The notes below the pieces were generated by a model, which worked only from the letters and a program-made list of their open reading frames with translations, made no database searches and had not been told where the DNA came from. A stretch of 64,000 bases of DNA, taken from contig JAYMTJ010000038.1 of the NCBI GenBank assembly GCA_036897525.1, forward strand, positions 26,829 through 90,828, written 5' to 3'. Positions within the stretch are counted from its first letter, which is position 1. Each line of letters starts with the position of its first letter. Positions 1 through 11,326 of the stretch are shown here, in pieces. Position numbers and translations under genes: made by a program. This DNA is from Pelargonium x hortorum (lineage: Eukaryota > Streptophyta > Magnoliopsida > Geraniales > Geraniaceae).

Positions 1-2194
1 TATGATATACCTTTTTTTATAGCGGAATATACTCCATAAACCTACATTTTCAAAATGATTGCCTCGAAAAGGGATATCTGGAAAAGCTTAAAAAATGTCA
101 TCTCAAACCAAGTGTTTTCCATATACTAGATCTGCTTTTACAACTTAGAAAAACCCAGAAGTCTTGGGTAGGATTTCGTTGGACTCTAGGCGGGTCTAGA
201 AACCTTCAGGAAACCTTTATCTCAAGAAGAATCCCTTACTTTTAGTTTAGGAGGCCCGGCCCTGTTTGTTATTTTAAATCAGAAAGCTTCTCACCTTTCT
301 TTTTTGTGTCAATTCTGTTACTAATGCTTATAAAAGTGTTAAGGGATAGCGGTTATCCCAAACCCAAATAAATTTTCTAATGTCAAAATAGTTTAATTAA
401 GTAGATAGATTTATTTCGCTTAATCGTTAATTAAAAAATATCGTAGGTTCAAAAGTAGTAAGTGTTAACTTAAGGGATCCCCTTAAATTAAAGTCTAAAA
501 AGATAGCTCAACTCGGGCATTTAGGAACTTCCTCTCTACACTAGACTCCCGAGAACGCTTAAGTGCATCGGGTAAATCCTGTGTTTCCAATCGTAATATT
601 AAATAAACAAAGAAATAGAATTCGTTTCTCAGTCTTAAGGTGTATACCGACCGCCCTTACTCTTCCCGGAATTTCCTACTCGTTTGACTTCAGGACACCT
701 TGAAAGAAACCCAATACAACAAAAGCCCTAAAAGCTTTTGCTTTAGTATCTCCAAAAGTGAAGTCACTTAGATTCAGTACACGCCACGCGGAAACCCTAG
801 GGATCCCGCACATAAAAACTTTCTTCTTTGTGATCAACCCTTAGCACTCAAATATCTGTTTCCTCCCCAAATAACGTAAGGACCTACGTTAGACTCAGAT
901 TTAGTATAATCGGTTGTGGGTATAAGATAGAATTTTAGGGGTTTCCTTGACTGTATACAAACTCTTTAGTGCAAGAGGTTTCTTTACTACATTAACTTGA
1001 GTTAAAAAGGAAGGGGATGCACTAAGAGCGGCTCTCTTTCCTTCCAGGTATTAAAATTCAAAACAAGCTCGCTTTTTTAGGATATACTTACATATTTAAC
1101 AATTACTACTAAGAGTTTCTTAATTTTATAACGTTAACTAAAAGAATCTTTGTCAATTTCGTGGATACCCCCCAAACAGAATTAGAATTAGGAGCACATT
1201 CTTTATGTATTTCATGTAAACATCAGAATTTTAAGGCTTTCAAGAGGAGAACTGACTCAATTTGCTGTTCAGATTTCGACTACTGTAAAATCAATGAGAC
1301 CCCTTTTGTGTATAGGAGCTGCCTCCAATTCAAGAAAAAGGAGTCTTCATATATAGCAAAAAGCATACAAGCCATTTGATTAATAGAAAAGCTTGCCTGT
1401 TTTGAAACTGGATTTTAGTAGCTCCAAATAACCCTACTTTCCCAATAAAAGATTTGTTTAGATTAGTTTCTTGTACCTTGTTTTATAAGAAATTATTGAC
1501 TTTCTTCGAGATCTGGAACCTACCTTTGCCTGTACAATTCCCGTCTAGTTAAAGAGAAATACCCAGAAACACACAATAGAAAGAAAACAGCCTCCCCTCA
1601 GTTAAACTCAACTAATAATTTATCCTAAATAAATACCATTAGAAAACCTTGAATTACTTATTTTAGTCAAACAAAACTAAGGATTGTGAATACAGATACA
1701 GCCTGTACAAAAGGGACAAAGGGACAGATGAAAGCCAAATACCGATACCTAACAGATCCAGTTTTATTTTAACAGATGGAAAAAAACAAGAGATACTGTG
1801 GTAAAGGACATCAAGAAAGCAACTTTTAACAGGCTTACGAGCTAGAAACCAATAAGGAATACCAACTCCAATGTCGGTTAATGAGTCTATAGGCAAACTC
1901 TTACCGATTTATTGCCTTTAAACCAAAATACAGATACCAGGAAAAAACTGTCACTAAAACTTGACTTACAAAGACTCAGATTCTCTATATACGATTTACC
2001 TTCTTAGATTCAGTACCCTCTCAATCAATCGAGAGCAAAGCAAAAGAGAGTGACACCTTAACCTTCAATGGAACTAAGGAAGACTGAGAAGAGAGGTATA
2101 GGTAAAAGCAATTGATATACGGGTGATGGCACACTCTAACTGGGTAATGAAAGCCAATTAAGAACAACTGTTTACATTAAAATCCTATCTTCTT
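1..2194. other. gene-free decayed spacer
   Basis: I see no gene, RNA or clear repeat. Short G/C-rich blocks are scattered between A/T runs. Two frames of 72 and 77 codons (1161-1379 plus, 1663-1896 minus) lack an ATG start and have no recognisable motif, so I do not call them genes. Confidence 0.5.
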
Positions 2195-2371
2195 ATGCTC
2201 TTTCATCCGAATTCTCTTAACTACTTGTCAGCCGGAATAACAACCTCATCGAAGGTCTTGCACTTACAACTCCAACTAACGACAACCACTGGCGATACGC
2301 ACGACAACACCTCACATGCACAAAGAAATAGCTTAGGAGAAGTTCCTCTCAACTTGAACGGTTTCTTGTGA
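2195..2371 (+). other. 58-codon open frame, CpA-rich
   Basis: This ATG frame ends at TGA 2369-2371. The middle is rich in Thr, Gln, His and Asn, with a run of four Thr. It stands out because 2220-2345 keeps many CpA and ApC dinucleotides, unlike the stop-dense flanks, so this stretch has escaped most of the presumed C-to-T decay on this strand. No family is recognised. It lies 60 bp from the minus-strand relic at 2433-2630. It could be a remnant of a transposon frame or chance. Confidence 0.15.
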
Positions 2372-2478
2372 CACTACTTATTTACTTTACAGGATCATAA
2401 AGACTGGAAAACAAGCTTTAGGTGTCTATATTCTATACTTGTCTTGAAACCTTGGACTTTAGGTTCAGTTCTTTACAA

Positions 2479-2530
2479 CTATTTGCTAGCAGCTTTCTTA
2501 ATGGGCTAGACTCTTCCTCGTAGGTAGGCG
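2479..2530 (-). repeat. partial copy of the dispersed 240-330 bp family
   Basis: On the minus strand this reads GTCTAGCCCATTAAGAAAGC followed by GCTAGCAAA. That aligns with the 3' part of the copies at 46691-46740 (GTCTAGCCCATAAAGAAGTG) and 9381-9430 (GTCTAGCCTATAAAGGAA). In one frame all three encode a peptide like RV or RKV, then a TAG, then PIK. The decayed spelling differs between copies, as expected for independently mutated repeats. Confidence 0.5.
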
Positions 2531-2548
2531 TCTCTCTTAAGAGAGACG
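2529..2548. repeat. 20-bp perfect palindrome
   Basis: CGTCTCTCTTAAGAGAGACG is its own reverse complement over 20 bp with no spacer. A further GAGAGACA follows at 2561-2568. It lies next to the inverted-repeat unit 2557-2634 and inside the minus-strand frame 2433-2630. It could form a cruciform or mark the end of an element, but it may simply reflect the local coding sequence. The palindrome is certain; any function is unknown. Confidence 0.95.
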
Positions 2549-2556
2549 TCTTCTTG

Positions 2557-2634
2557 TTAGGAGAGACAGCTTGTTCACTGTACTTATTGGAGAGCTGCAG
2601 TATTCTTGTAGCTAATGTATTATTCAGTAGTTAT
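2557..2634 (-). repeat. inverted-repeat copy 1 (partner 11687-11781)
   Basis: The reverse complement matches 11687-11781 almost base for base: ATAACTACTGAATAATA, then a run from TTAGCTACAAGAATACTGCA to GTCTCTCCTAA. I see one substitution in the long block, a 2-bp indel, and a longer AAT run in the other copy. The two copies are about 9 kb apart in opposite orientation. Such similarity is unusual in a window where other repeats are badly decayed, so this duplication is either younger or spared. Confidence 0.9.
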
Positions 2635-2640
2635 GACCCC

Positions 2641-5600
2641 CTTCAACTTCACAGAAGATATAAGTAAATACATTTTATACCTGTTCTAATTTGCACAACA
2701 ACTAAAAATTGCAGCTCCTAAAGTCAAGTTTACTTCCCAGAAATTGAAGAGCTTGCTTTACAAATCAATAGCATATAACTCTAGGGTTTTTTCAAAGGTT
2801 TACTAGGCTCAGGAATGCCTGTAGTATAAGGCAGAGTTCTTACTTCTAGCCTAAAAAAAAAGGAATCCCTACAAAACAAACAAAACAACTGGGCAAGGCA
2901 AGATAAACCCTGTTTCTTAAAAAAAAGAATTCCGTGTTTAATATAATATTAAAGGGGTTCGTGCAACACTTACTGAGGGATAGCAACTAAAATACTAAAC
3001 CGGTATTAAGTTTATATTCGATCTGGTAAGTCAATATGCCAAAAGGATGGGGACTCACTAAACTAAGTAGCGGTATATTTCCCTTTTAAGAGGAAACTTA
3101 AGTGTAGTAACCCTGTTTTTTGAATAAAGGGGCAAAAGGAACTGCAAACCCTTAAGGATTCTGAGGAGCAAACTGCGCAAACCGGTAATAAGTAAACTAA
3201 ACTACTTGAAAGTAGAACACGGCAATAGTAAAAAAAAATCCATAGGTTATACGCATTTGTTAAAAAAAAAACTAGCTACTAATAAATATGTAAGAAGTTT
3301 ATTCCTACCTAATAGGAGCTGGGGTCCCTTGATTAATAGTTAGTTATACCTGCCTTGCGAGCCTTTATCTTGGTGTGTTACAACGTTAATTCATATAGAA
3401 CAATTTAATATAGGTCCAACCTTATTATCAAAGGGTTCTTATATTTGGCAGGTTCTCGAATTTTTGGTATTCCTTCCCTTTACATGTTACTCCTTACTGC
3501 TGTTTAATCGAGGGGAAGTCTTTTATATCCTCCTCGCTTTTAAGTTTAATTTAAGAAAAATCTTTACCTTGCCTTTCTTTCGTACTAGTGTAAAAAAACC
3601 TGGACTTAATATAAAGAAGGGTAGTCAATTCCCTATACTAATATTGAGCTCTTAAACTAGAATTACGGAATAAATTCTAAGAAAAGTCGGCTTATGCCTT
3701 TTCTATAACATATTTAAAGGTAGAAAACCTTTTCGTTTTATAACAGAAAAAAAACAAGGAAATTGAGGTTCTTTCTATTGGTAATTAGTAAAAAAACCCT
3801 TGCGAGACTATCACAAACGAGAACTGTTTCTAGCAAAAGATATTCTGTACCGGCTATAAGCTTGATCGCTTAGCTTGTTTCAGCCTCGTTAGCACGAAAT
3901 CGGATCCTTAGTATGTAATGTATCCCATTCGAACAGAAGTACCCGCGTAATAGCAACAATAGAGTAGGTCCCCTTCCTGACTTAAGATGGAAGATCGGGA
4001 TCTGTTTTCCTGTATTTGGTGAGTGCTTTCTCAGAGGTATCATTTAATTGGAAAGTTAATATGTAAGGGAAAATCTCCTTGATAGTTTTCCCAATAAATA
4101 AGTAGCTCCGGGTAATTAAAGGAACCAGGGCTCCTTAACAAGACAAAGGATTTCTAATTCTAAAGCAATTCTTAGGGATTTCAGTTAGCTCCTTATATTT
4201 GGTATTTTGTGTCATTAGTAAAATTTATTGGATTTAAGGATTGAAATAAAGGCTAGTTCAGGATTGGGAACTCTAAACTAAGAAAGAGCTTTTCTCGAGC
4301 TCAACTAGAAGGGTCTTAAGAAAGTTAGGAATTTGACAAGCTAGTTTCAGAAAGTCAAGTGGATAAGAAAAAGAAATAGAGGAAATCTGACAGACGTAAA
4401 AGGCTTCTTCCTAACTCTAGGCACCCTTTTTTCACACTTAACAGACCTACGAAAAAAACTTATTCTCTCTTCAGCATCTGGAAAGAGCTAGGACTAATAA
4501 TAGTAAATACACTTAGAAATTTCCGTACCCCGTCGATTTTTCATGTAATCTTTCCTTAATTTTGCAATTACCACGACCGGGAAGCCTGGAGTAATCCCCT
4601 ATGGGGCTAACCTAAGCCCCTTTTCTTAGCGAGAAAACCTCCGTGTTGGTCTAAATACAGTACCAGTAAATGTAAATGACTTTATTATGCTCTCCAGTAA
4701 GCTATAACTTCGAAAAGTCGCAAGGGGTACTTTAGCTATATTTAAATTGCCGATATTCCTATCTAATTTGTTCCAAAAAGGAATAGAATACTTGGGGGTA
4801 AGCACTTCAAAGTTGCAGAGCTTTCCTTTTAGGATTTTTATTTAGGGGCTAGATCTATTTTCATTTTAGTACGCTTAGTTTTTTTTTGTAAACCATAAAG
4901 GCCCCTTAAATTTAGAAGTCTGTAATACCACTTCTAAGAATCGGTGTGTATACCCCATTTCAAATTAATGCCAGTTTGCAAGAAAGGGGCTGCTGTATCC
5001 GATTTTGTAAAATAGCTTCCTTCCCTAAAAATTATCCATAGCAGGAACCTATATCTACACCAAATGGCAGTTAATCTTTCTCAACCCGATTCTTACTATT
5101 CTATTATAATAAAAGTAACTTTTCCGGATATAACTCTACGGAAAGGCCATAAAATGACTCTTTGGATATCTCCGGATTCTCTATTTAGATGTGCGTTGAA
5201 ATAAACGCTATGCGGATTTAAACCTTACTAGATAGGGGGTACCCTCTAGTTACTGCGCGCTTAAAGGTGATATTCTAATGGCAGCGCATTCACTATAGCA
5301 TACCCATAATACCTAGTAAAATTCCAATACCAAAATGAATTTGAACCTAACTATACGGAGAAAACAAGACCCTAAGCAGTGCAGTTTTTAGGCTAAGTTT
5401 TTACATCCGTTACTAAAAGAGTTTTAAGTAATTACAAGGAATGTTTGCTTTGAACCTGCGAGTACCCATTCGAAAGAAAGGGTGTTAAAGAATCCCAATT
5501 TTGATCGAATGACTAAAGCCTACAGGCAAAGGATCTAATTCCTGTCAATACTGATGTGAATAGCTAAGGAAAACGTAAGGTAAGTGCGCTCTTGAACTTA

Positions 5601-7215
5601 CTGACTTTAAGGAAAACCCTTTTGCTGAGTCAACAAGGTACTACTAAAACTAAATGACTACAGAGACTGAGGGAAAGACCTTACTGGAAAGCTTATACCT
5701 GTCTTAACGAACACCCTTTACCTAAAAGATCAATAGCTCTCCTCTCCCTTACCAAAATCCCTCTCAAATACGAGGAAATAGAAGCTAAATACCTAGAGCT
5801 AAAAGACTAAATACCGAGTCCCTAGCTAAATATCTATGAAATACCAGTGAATCCCTTGCGAAAGAAAGACCTAGAATCCCAAGCTAATGGCAAATCAAAT
5901 ACCTGGTGCTAAATACTAAGGTAAATAGCTCTCCTGCTAAAAACCCTATAATTCTAAGGAACTCTTGAAGAGTTTTATGCTTTAAAAGGAAAGGAGCCCC
6001 TTTTATGTCCTCTTGTGCAGCTGAAATACCTAACAGGAAAATAGATGCGGAGTGAACTAAAGCTATATTTCTTTTACTTGCTAAGGGCTCCTCAACGGAC
6101 GGCAGGAAATCGCCTTTGTTATACAACTAACTAAAATAGGAAGTCTTAAAAAAAGTTACTGAGTATTTTCCGGGCTTATACTTTCTTACCTTTTGAACTT
6201 CAACCTATATCTCAAGATTTAGTAGAAACCAAATTTATTGTTAATAAACTCTTAGGGAACCTGGGCAGATAGAATTTTGACTATTTTGATCATTTAACTT
6301 AGATTTCATTTATACCCGGAATAAGAATTTAGAGCAACCCCTCAATTTAGACTACACACTAAATATATGAATAGAGAAAGAAGATCTAATCAACAAAGGA
6401 AGCCTTAGATATCGGACTGAAAAGCAAATAAGGGAATCTAGGAAATCCTGACTCTAAAAGCCTAAAGAGGGGAAAGTCTGGGATTAGGTGTTTACCTTTG
6501 GCGCCCCAAGTTCTCAAATGTAGTTAACGAATAGCAAGACTAGAGATCCATCTGACTAGGAGTTGGTAAAAGAGAATTCAATTCTAGGACATCGTCTGAA
6601 TGAACTATAGAACAAGAAACAAAAGGAAACTCTTTTCTATCTAAAGGAAGAACTCTAGATCATAACATGAACTAAAGAACTTAATTCAATGTCTTATTAT
6701 CCTGAACACAATTCTCTTAATGGAACACTCCTAAATCTGACAAAATGTAACATAAAGTTTTATCAACTCTTTGTTTTGATGGATGGAACCAAGACCTTCT
6801 AAGATCTAAAACCTGTGCAAAAATCTTTTTTTACGAACGAAGATGAAATTAGAACTAGACTCCTATATTACTAAGATAGAACGGGTCTCCTAATTAGAAG
6901 TAAACTACTATTCTCCTAAGTTATTATGATTATAAGTTAGGTCTTATTCTTATGTGACATTGACAGGAACTCTATTCTGAGACTAACCTGTTTAAATAGA
7001 AATTGAAAAGTCTTTCTTTTGTGGGTGGTCTTATAGTCTAAGGTTTCTGGCTGGGATCCGGTGTTAAGTCAATCAAGAAAAATAGAGTAGGAATTACTTA
7101 TCTTATATAGAAGAATATTAGCAATCTTGTAAAAGTATAGAACCCTAGATTTATATATGAATGGTAACAAGAATCTCTAATGAATTGAAAAGTAAAGCAC
7201 AAGAATTTGAATAGA
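2641..7215. other. gene-free decayed spacer with one repeat relic
   Basis: Apart from the repeat at 3901-3973 I see no gene or RNA. A 63-codon frame at 3464-3655 (GTA/TTG-type start) and an 80-codon minus frame at 5884-6126 have no recognisable motif. Dinucleotide bias is strong around 5500-5950 (TpA-rich, many CTAAA/TAAAT words), which fits RIP-like decay. Confidence 0.5.
3901..3973 (+). repeat. dispersed repeat, copy P (partner 37905-37974)
   Basis: This shares CGGATCCTTA, TATCCC, the 16-mer GAACAGAAGTACCCGC and AGGTCCCC with 37905-37974 in the same order and orientation, separated by small indels. In one frame both encode SDP, a gap, then RTEVPA, so the pair may derive from a reading frame. 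This copy has in-frame TAG, TAA and TAG codons where the partner is open (AIIGIIARAG), so it is the more damaged one. Confidence 0.8.
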
Positions 7216-7558
7216 ATGTCATCGGGTTCAAGTCCAGCCATCACAGTCAATGGTCAATAGCAAGCCCTGTCTCAGTAGCAGACTCTACTCTAACCTTTGA
7301 AAAGTCAATGAAAGTCCTAACCCAAGCTTACCTTCACTCCCTTGAAAGTCTACCTAAATCTGAATCCCTCACCTTTTTTGAATGCACACTCTTTGGAAAG
7401 CTAAGGATCTCTCTGAATTACAAGGTATAGAATCTCTTCCAGCTAATGGAAACTGATTATCTTCTTCTTTGAGAGTTTAAACAGGTTTAGGAATGTTTCC
7501 GTAAGTTTGTTTCTGGGTCTTATAGTGTATAAATGTTCTGTCTATAAATACCCATATA
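7216..7558 (+). pseudogene. decayed Gln-rich reading frame
   Basis: From ATG 7216 the frame reads MSSGSSPAITVNGQ, then TAG, QALSQ, TAG, QTLL, TAA. The first TAG (7258-7260) sits between CAA codons and the second (7276-7278) between CAG codons, as expected if CAG became TAG in a poly-Gln stretch. Further stops follow, then a longer open stretch (about 7430-7630) with a Phe/Leu-rich segment. The frame runs into the repeat at 7559-7880. Known: N-terminal Ser/Pro/Gln-rich, low-complexity regions are common in fungal gag-like and transcription-related proteins. I cannot assign a family. The GGTTCAAGTCC at 7225 lies in this frame and is not taken as a tRNA. Confidence 0.4.
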
Positions 7559-7880
7559 GCCTCAACCTCCAAGAAGGGTTACTCGCTAATAGGGACTTAC
7601 TCAATAACTATCTAAGGGACTTCCCTCATTATTGAGAAACGCATAGCACAGGAGGAAATATCACTTAGACAATACACTATATAGACTATCTATACCTATA
7701 ATACAATCTAATTACTATATACTTATCCATATATATATAAAGAACTTCTTATAGTATATATTTCTAAAGAGTAATACAGTACATAGAGAATACTATAAGA
7801 CTATAATAGCTACAATTAAGACACCGGATCCATTAGCTCCATAAGCTGCACCACCTCCTACTGACAGGTACTGAGATTGG
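7559..7880 (+). repeat. dispersed repeat family, copy A
   Basis: This aligns by eye with 46411-46745: CCTCAACCTCCAAGAAG, then TTACTCG, TTACTCAATAACT, then GAAACGCATAG followed by AGGAGGAAATATC, and later AGTAATACAGTA and GGATCC blocks in the same order. I estimate 60-70% identity with indels. The segment 7680-7830 is extremely TpA-rich (TATAGACTATCTATACC type). One frame near the end reads IATIKTPDPLAP, stop, AAPPPTDRY, suggesting former Pro-rich coding sequence. It directly follows the Gln-rich frame from 7216. Confidence 0.65.
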
Positions 7881-7892
7881 CTCTCCTCAAGA

Positions 7893-7975
7893 AAACAAAT
7901 TAACATGTCATGATGATGGGGGGTTTCTTGTGCGTGGTATTTCTAGCGCTCTAAATACTAACTCTCAAGCTCTTA
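7893..7975 (+). repeat. repeat flank resembling 39907-39998
   Basis: Shared order of words with 39907-39998: AACAAA, GTCATGAT, GATGGGG, TTCT, GTGYGTGRTAT, then CTCT and AACTCT followed by AAGCT. Identity is moderate with several indels. It lies just downstream of repeat copy A, so the second site may be the far end of another element copy whose left part is lost. Confidence 0.45.
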
Positions 7976-9188
7976 AGTCAAAGGCTGGGAAATTCCTTTT
8001 TATGTTGTAGGTCTCTTAAGTGTAAGGTGTTCTATGCTATAATACTATAATAAGTCTCTCTTCTACGAATATCTAACCCGTAAGAAAACTAGCTCGTAAG
8101 CAACAAAGTCTTCTAAAGAAGTCATAAGAGGGCACTTTAAGGCATAAGAAACCAGTTCTGAGTTTTACGAGTCTGTTTAAGAGTTTTATGAAATAAGTTT
8201 TTTCTTTCCTGAGAAAGAAAATTGAGAAGTGTAAGGAAGTCCTTGGTTTCCAGTTTTTCCAGTATCTCACAATGAGGGAAATATGCAAACCCTTTTTATC
8301 AGATACTGGGTACTCTCAACTTAAGACAAGCCCGCTGTTTAGGAATAGACTTCAAAAGCCGATGTGTGTCAATTTGCTAGGTTAGAACTATTATAGTATA
8401 GGAAGAAAAGAAAATCTGAGTCTTCTATACCAGCTTAAACAGCTTAATAAACATTAGGAGTTGCTACTGCTGTTATTCTATTTCCTTTACAGTCTATCAG
8501 GTTAGAAGAGTTCCACTTCGCAAAGGACATTAGATCTTGAACTCCTTTACTAGCTATAACTAGAAAGCCTTGCATCCAAATAGAATACCGTCTATACAAA
8601 GCACACAGGAAGACTTTTTCTTTCTTAAACTCCTTTATCAGATCGGATAAGTCTCCTAAGGATGAGACATGCTCTTACCTAGTTTCATAACAATCTTAAC
8701 ACCTATTCCTATTTAGCTGTACCTAATAAGCTCAGACAATTAATTGACACCTTCTTAAACTACTAAACAGGAACTCATTTGTACGAACATTTCTACACTT
8801 TGTTTTAGAGGCCATTAAGTATAGGAAATCTCGTGTAGTAAAATGAGTTAAATAAACCTACCTTAATTAAAGAGGGGCACCTGAACTCTCGATAAATGCT
8901 ATTTTAGATAGAAACTCGGGGATTATTAGAATGCATTTGTATTCCTTTTCTTTAGCCCTTTCTATTTATTTGGAAGTCTTTTACTCATTTTTTTATAAAG
9001 TACCCGCAGACAGATATGTTTATAGAAAGGTTTTTTTCTTCATGTCATGCATTTATTTATAAGATCCCAAAGTACAATTATAAAGAATTAGAAACTCTAA
9101 AAGTTCCTGGACCTTTTGAGGCTTTCTTTCCTTTAAGCTTTTATTGAGATTTATAGATTCTGGTTCCGGTTCTTAAGACAGTCTTAGC
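7976..9188. other. gene-free decayed spacer
   Basis: I see nothing assignable here. A 71-codon minus frame (8073-8288) is Lys/Arg-rich without a recognisable motif. The stretch links two copies of the dispersed family. Confidence 0.45.
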
Positions 9189-9430
9189 GATAAGAGCATA
9201 AAACTAGACTAAAGGAGTATGCCCTTCTCAGAATAGAACCAACCAATACTATATAAGAACTCTATACCTACGCACCTGTACTATAATATAGAAAAAAACA
9301 AGCCCAATTGTAACAATTACTATAACTCTCTAATCTAATAGGAGTAGCTTACAAGACACGGGTATCTTCTCCTGCGCAACTCTAACTAAGTATACAAGGA
9401 AAGTCTAGCCTATAAAGGAATTCTAGCACC
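9189..9430 (+). repeat. dispersed repeat family, copy C
   Basis: The left end GATAAGAGCATAAAACTAGA followed by GGAGTATGCCCTT matches the copy at 46488-46521 (GATAAACGCATAGGACTAGA, then GAATTATCCCTT). The right end AAGTCTAGCCTATAAAGGAA matches 46711-46731. The distance between the two anchors is about 210 bp here and 225 bp there, so this looks like a whole copy. The middle is TpA-rich and poorly alignable by eye. One frame shows RKV, TAG, PIK as in the other copies. Confidence 0.55.
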
Positions 9431-10435
9431 AGTCTCGAGTTCGTAGGTATAGCTCCAAAGACAAGAAGTTTTGGGTAGTAAGTCAATAAAGAAGTTTTAA
9501 GGGGTTAGAGCCACAAGTATCTTCCTGTGTTTTTGGTTATTTTAGAACTAAGGCTAAAGCTTTTCCAGGTTTTTTTGTTGGCCTTAGTCTTAACTCTTAT
9601 AAAGTTCCCTTCCTTCGCAACACTTGGGTAGATGGATTGACTCACTTTACTTGTAAGATTCTATCCTCTTTATATGATAAAAGCATAAAGAGGGGTATCT
9701 AAGAAAACTAAAATCCCTTATGATAAAGTTTCTCGAATTACTTATTATCTTATCTATCTGGATACTATAAAAGAAGAGTCTAAATAAATACTGCGAACAA
9801 GCAAAGACTCCCTGAAACAAATAAAAGGCACAAGCTAAAGAAAGGAATCCACATGAAAACAAAAGCCTATAGTTACCGAATATATCGCTAGTTTATAGGT
9901 ACTCGGTAAGGTGTTTAAGCCATAAAAGCCCAACTTTCTTAGAGGTTTATTTACCTGAAACTTTCTAAGCTACGTACGGGATAAGAAACCAACTACTTTA
10001 GACTGAAATTCCTTAATGGAGATTGAAAGTCTGATACATTTGACTCCGAAAAAACTGGGTATTTCCTATAATATAATATTAGCAGATACCTATATACCAA
10101 AAATGATAAGGAAGACGGGGATATTCCCTCTCTCTATATTGATGGCTTGCTGACATGTAAACAGTTGTTCCTTCCCTCAATTACAACTATTTTCCAAAGT
10201 CCGAGAAACTTAAATGAATGTCAGCCTGGTTTCAATTCACTTTAATAAATAACAGGGAATGATAATAGCTACAATTAGTAGAGTTTACTTCCCTTTCTTT
10301 AGAATCAGTTTTCTATTATCTAGCTGTTAGTGAATACAGATAGAACAGATAGAGCTGCAATCCCAACCATGCCTGAAAGTGAGTAAGTCTAAGCTCATAG
10401 TATCTATTTTCTTTTACCTGGTATTTAGAATGAAT
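9431..10435. other. gene-free decayed spacer
   Basis: A 71-codon minus frame at 9647-9862 is Phe/Cys-rich and unrecognised. I see no other feature. Confidence 0.45.
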
Positions 10436-10676
10436 TTACACCTTGTTAATAATAATAAACTCGTTTTTTCTAATTAGAATAGAATCCTTTGCATGCTGCC
10501 TGCATACCTCCAAAACCGAAAGTGGACTCGGAAGACTTCCCAGCTTGCTTGACAGCTTTACAAACAATAGAGTACAGAGCAACACCTCCTTTACTTTAGC
10601 GGCTACTGCTTTTTCAACTGTCAGCTTTACCATTAAGCCATTAAGACTCAAGCTAGCTCGCCTTTATTTGCTATAA
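10436..10676. other. stretch open on both strands
   Basis: The minus frame 10436-10651 (71 codons) contains AVAAKVKEVLL, KLSSKLGSLPSPLSVLEVC and RQHAKDSILIRKNE. The plus frame 10443-10676 (77 codons) is Ser/Thr/Leu-rich. The minus reading looks the more protein-like (amphipathic, Lys/Glu/Val). The stretch keeps CpA and TpG, unlike its surroundings, so it is a less mutated island of about 240 bp. No family is recognised. Confidence 0.25.
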
Positions 10677-11326
10677 GCTCAAGACAAGGAATACAATCTT
10701 GTTCCTTTACAGGTTTATCCATATACTCTCATATATTCTAGAGTTCAGGGTAAGGAAAGCTCCTATAGTTACATATTATCAGGAATCTCTAAGATTAAGA
10801 ATTCTCTTTCCTAAACTATCCTAAAGGGAATTAGTACAACCATCAAAAGGAATAGTAAACCCTATAACACTCAAATCCCTACAACAACCGAAAAACCAGA
10901 ATTGAATTCGTCCAATAAAAACAAACCTCAATTGACTGATTAAAATTAAAACAAATTGAAAAACCCCCGAAATTCGTGGGTTATAAAAGTCCGTTTACCA
11001 AGGGAAAATGGCTGTTTTGTGCCGGAGGGTAAATTCCTAAAATCAAAATTGTTGGATTTTTCTCGATTTTCGGTGTTTTTTCCCAGTTCAAATTTAGATA
11101 ATAATGCCAAGAAAAAAGACGGATATAGGAGTAGGTTATGATAGGCTATTGGGATGTGTATGCTTGTTTGATAGCATGGATGGTAGCAACACTATATACC
11201 CCCGACTGGAGCATAGCGGAGGGAGGGCGATACTGGGTTACAACTAATAGTATACATGAGTACACATAGATACATAATGGTAACCCATGACTAAGACTTA
11301 CTTTTCTTCTGACTTTGTTTTATTTG
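10677..11326. other. gene-free spacer before the Pro/stop tract
   Basis: A 61-codon plus frame (10956-11141) is unremarkable. At 11312-11329 a T-rich run ends in TTTATTTGCAG, which resembles an intron 3' splice site directly before the reading frame described at 11327. No 5' splice site could be assigned with confidence. Confidence 0.35.

Larger units (their letters stand above)
2433..2630 (-). pseudogene. repeat-borne reading-frame fragment (65 codons)
   Basis: Read on the minus strand, this frame is open from just after a TAA (2631-2633) to TAG (2433-2435), with no ATG. It contains the peptide LATRILQLSNKYSEQAVSP, then a Lys/Thr stretch, an acidic TYEEESSP segment and a Leu/Lys-rich tail. 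The first peptide is encoded identically by the inverted copy at 11687-11781 on the plus strand. The later part (YEEESSPLRK) resembles one frame of the repeat at 46411-46745 (YYD, stop, ERSSP). Sharing between copies suggests a piece of a multicopy element's protein. No family is recognised; a gag-like or coiled-coil protein is only a guess. Confidence 0.4.

Noticed and set aside
7225-7235. tRNA (Pro-like) 3' half at GGTTCAAGTCC
   Set aside because: The word lies inside the Gln-rich ATG frame from 7216, and no cloverleaf or acceptor pairing is visible.
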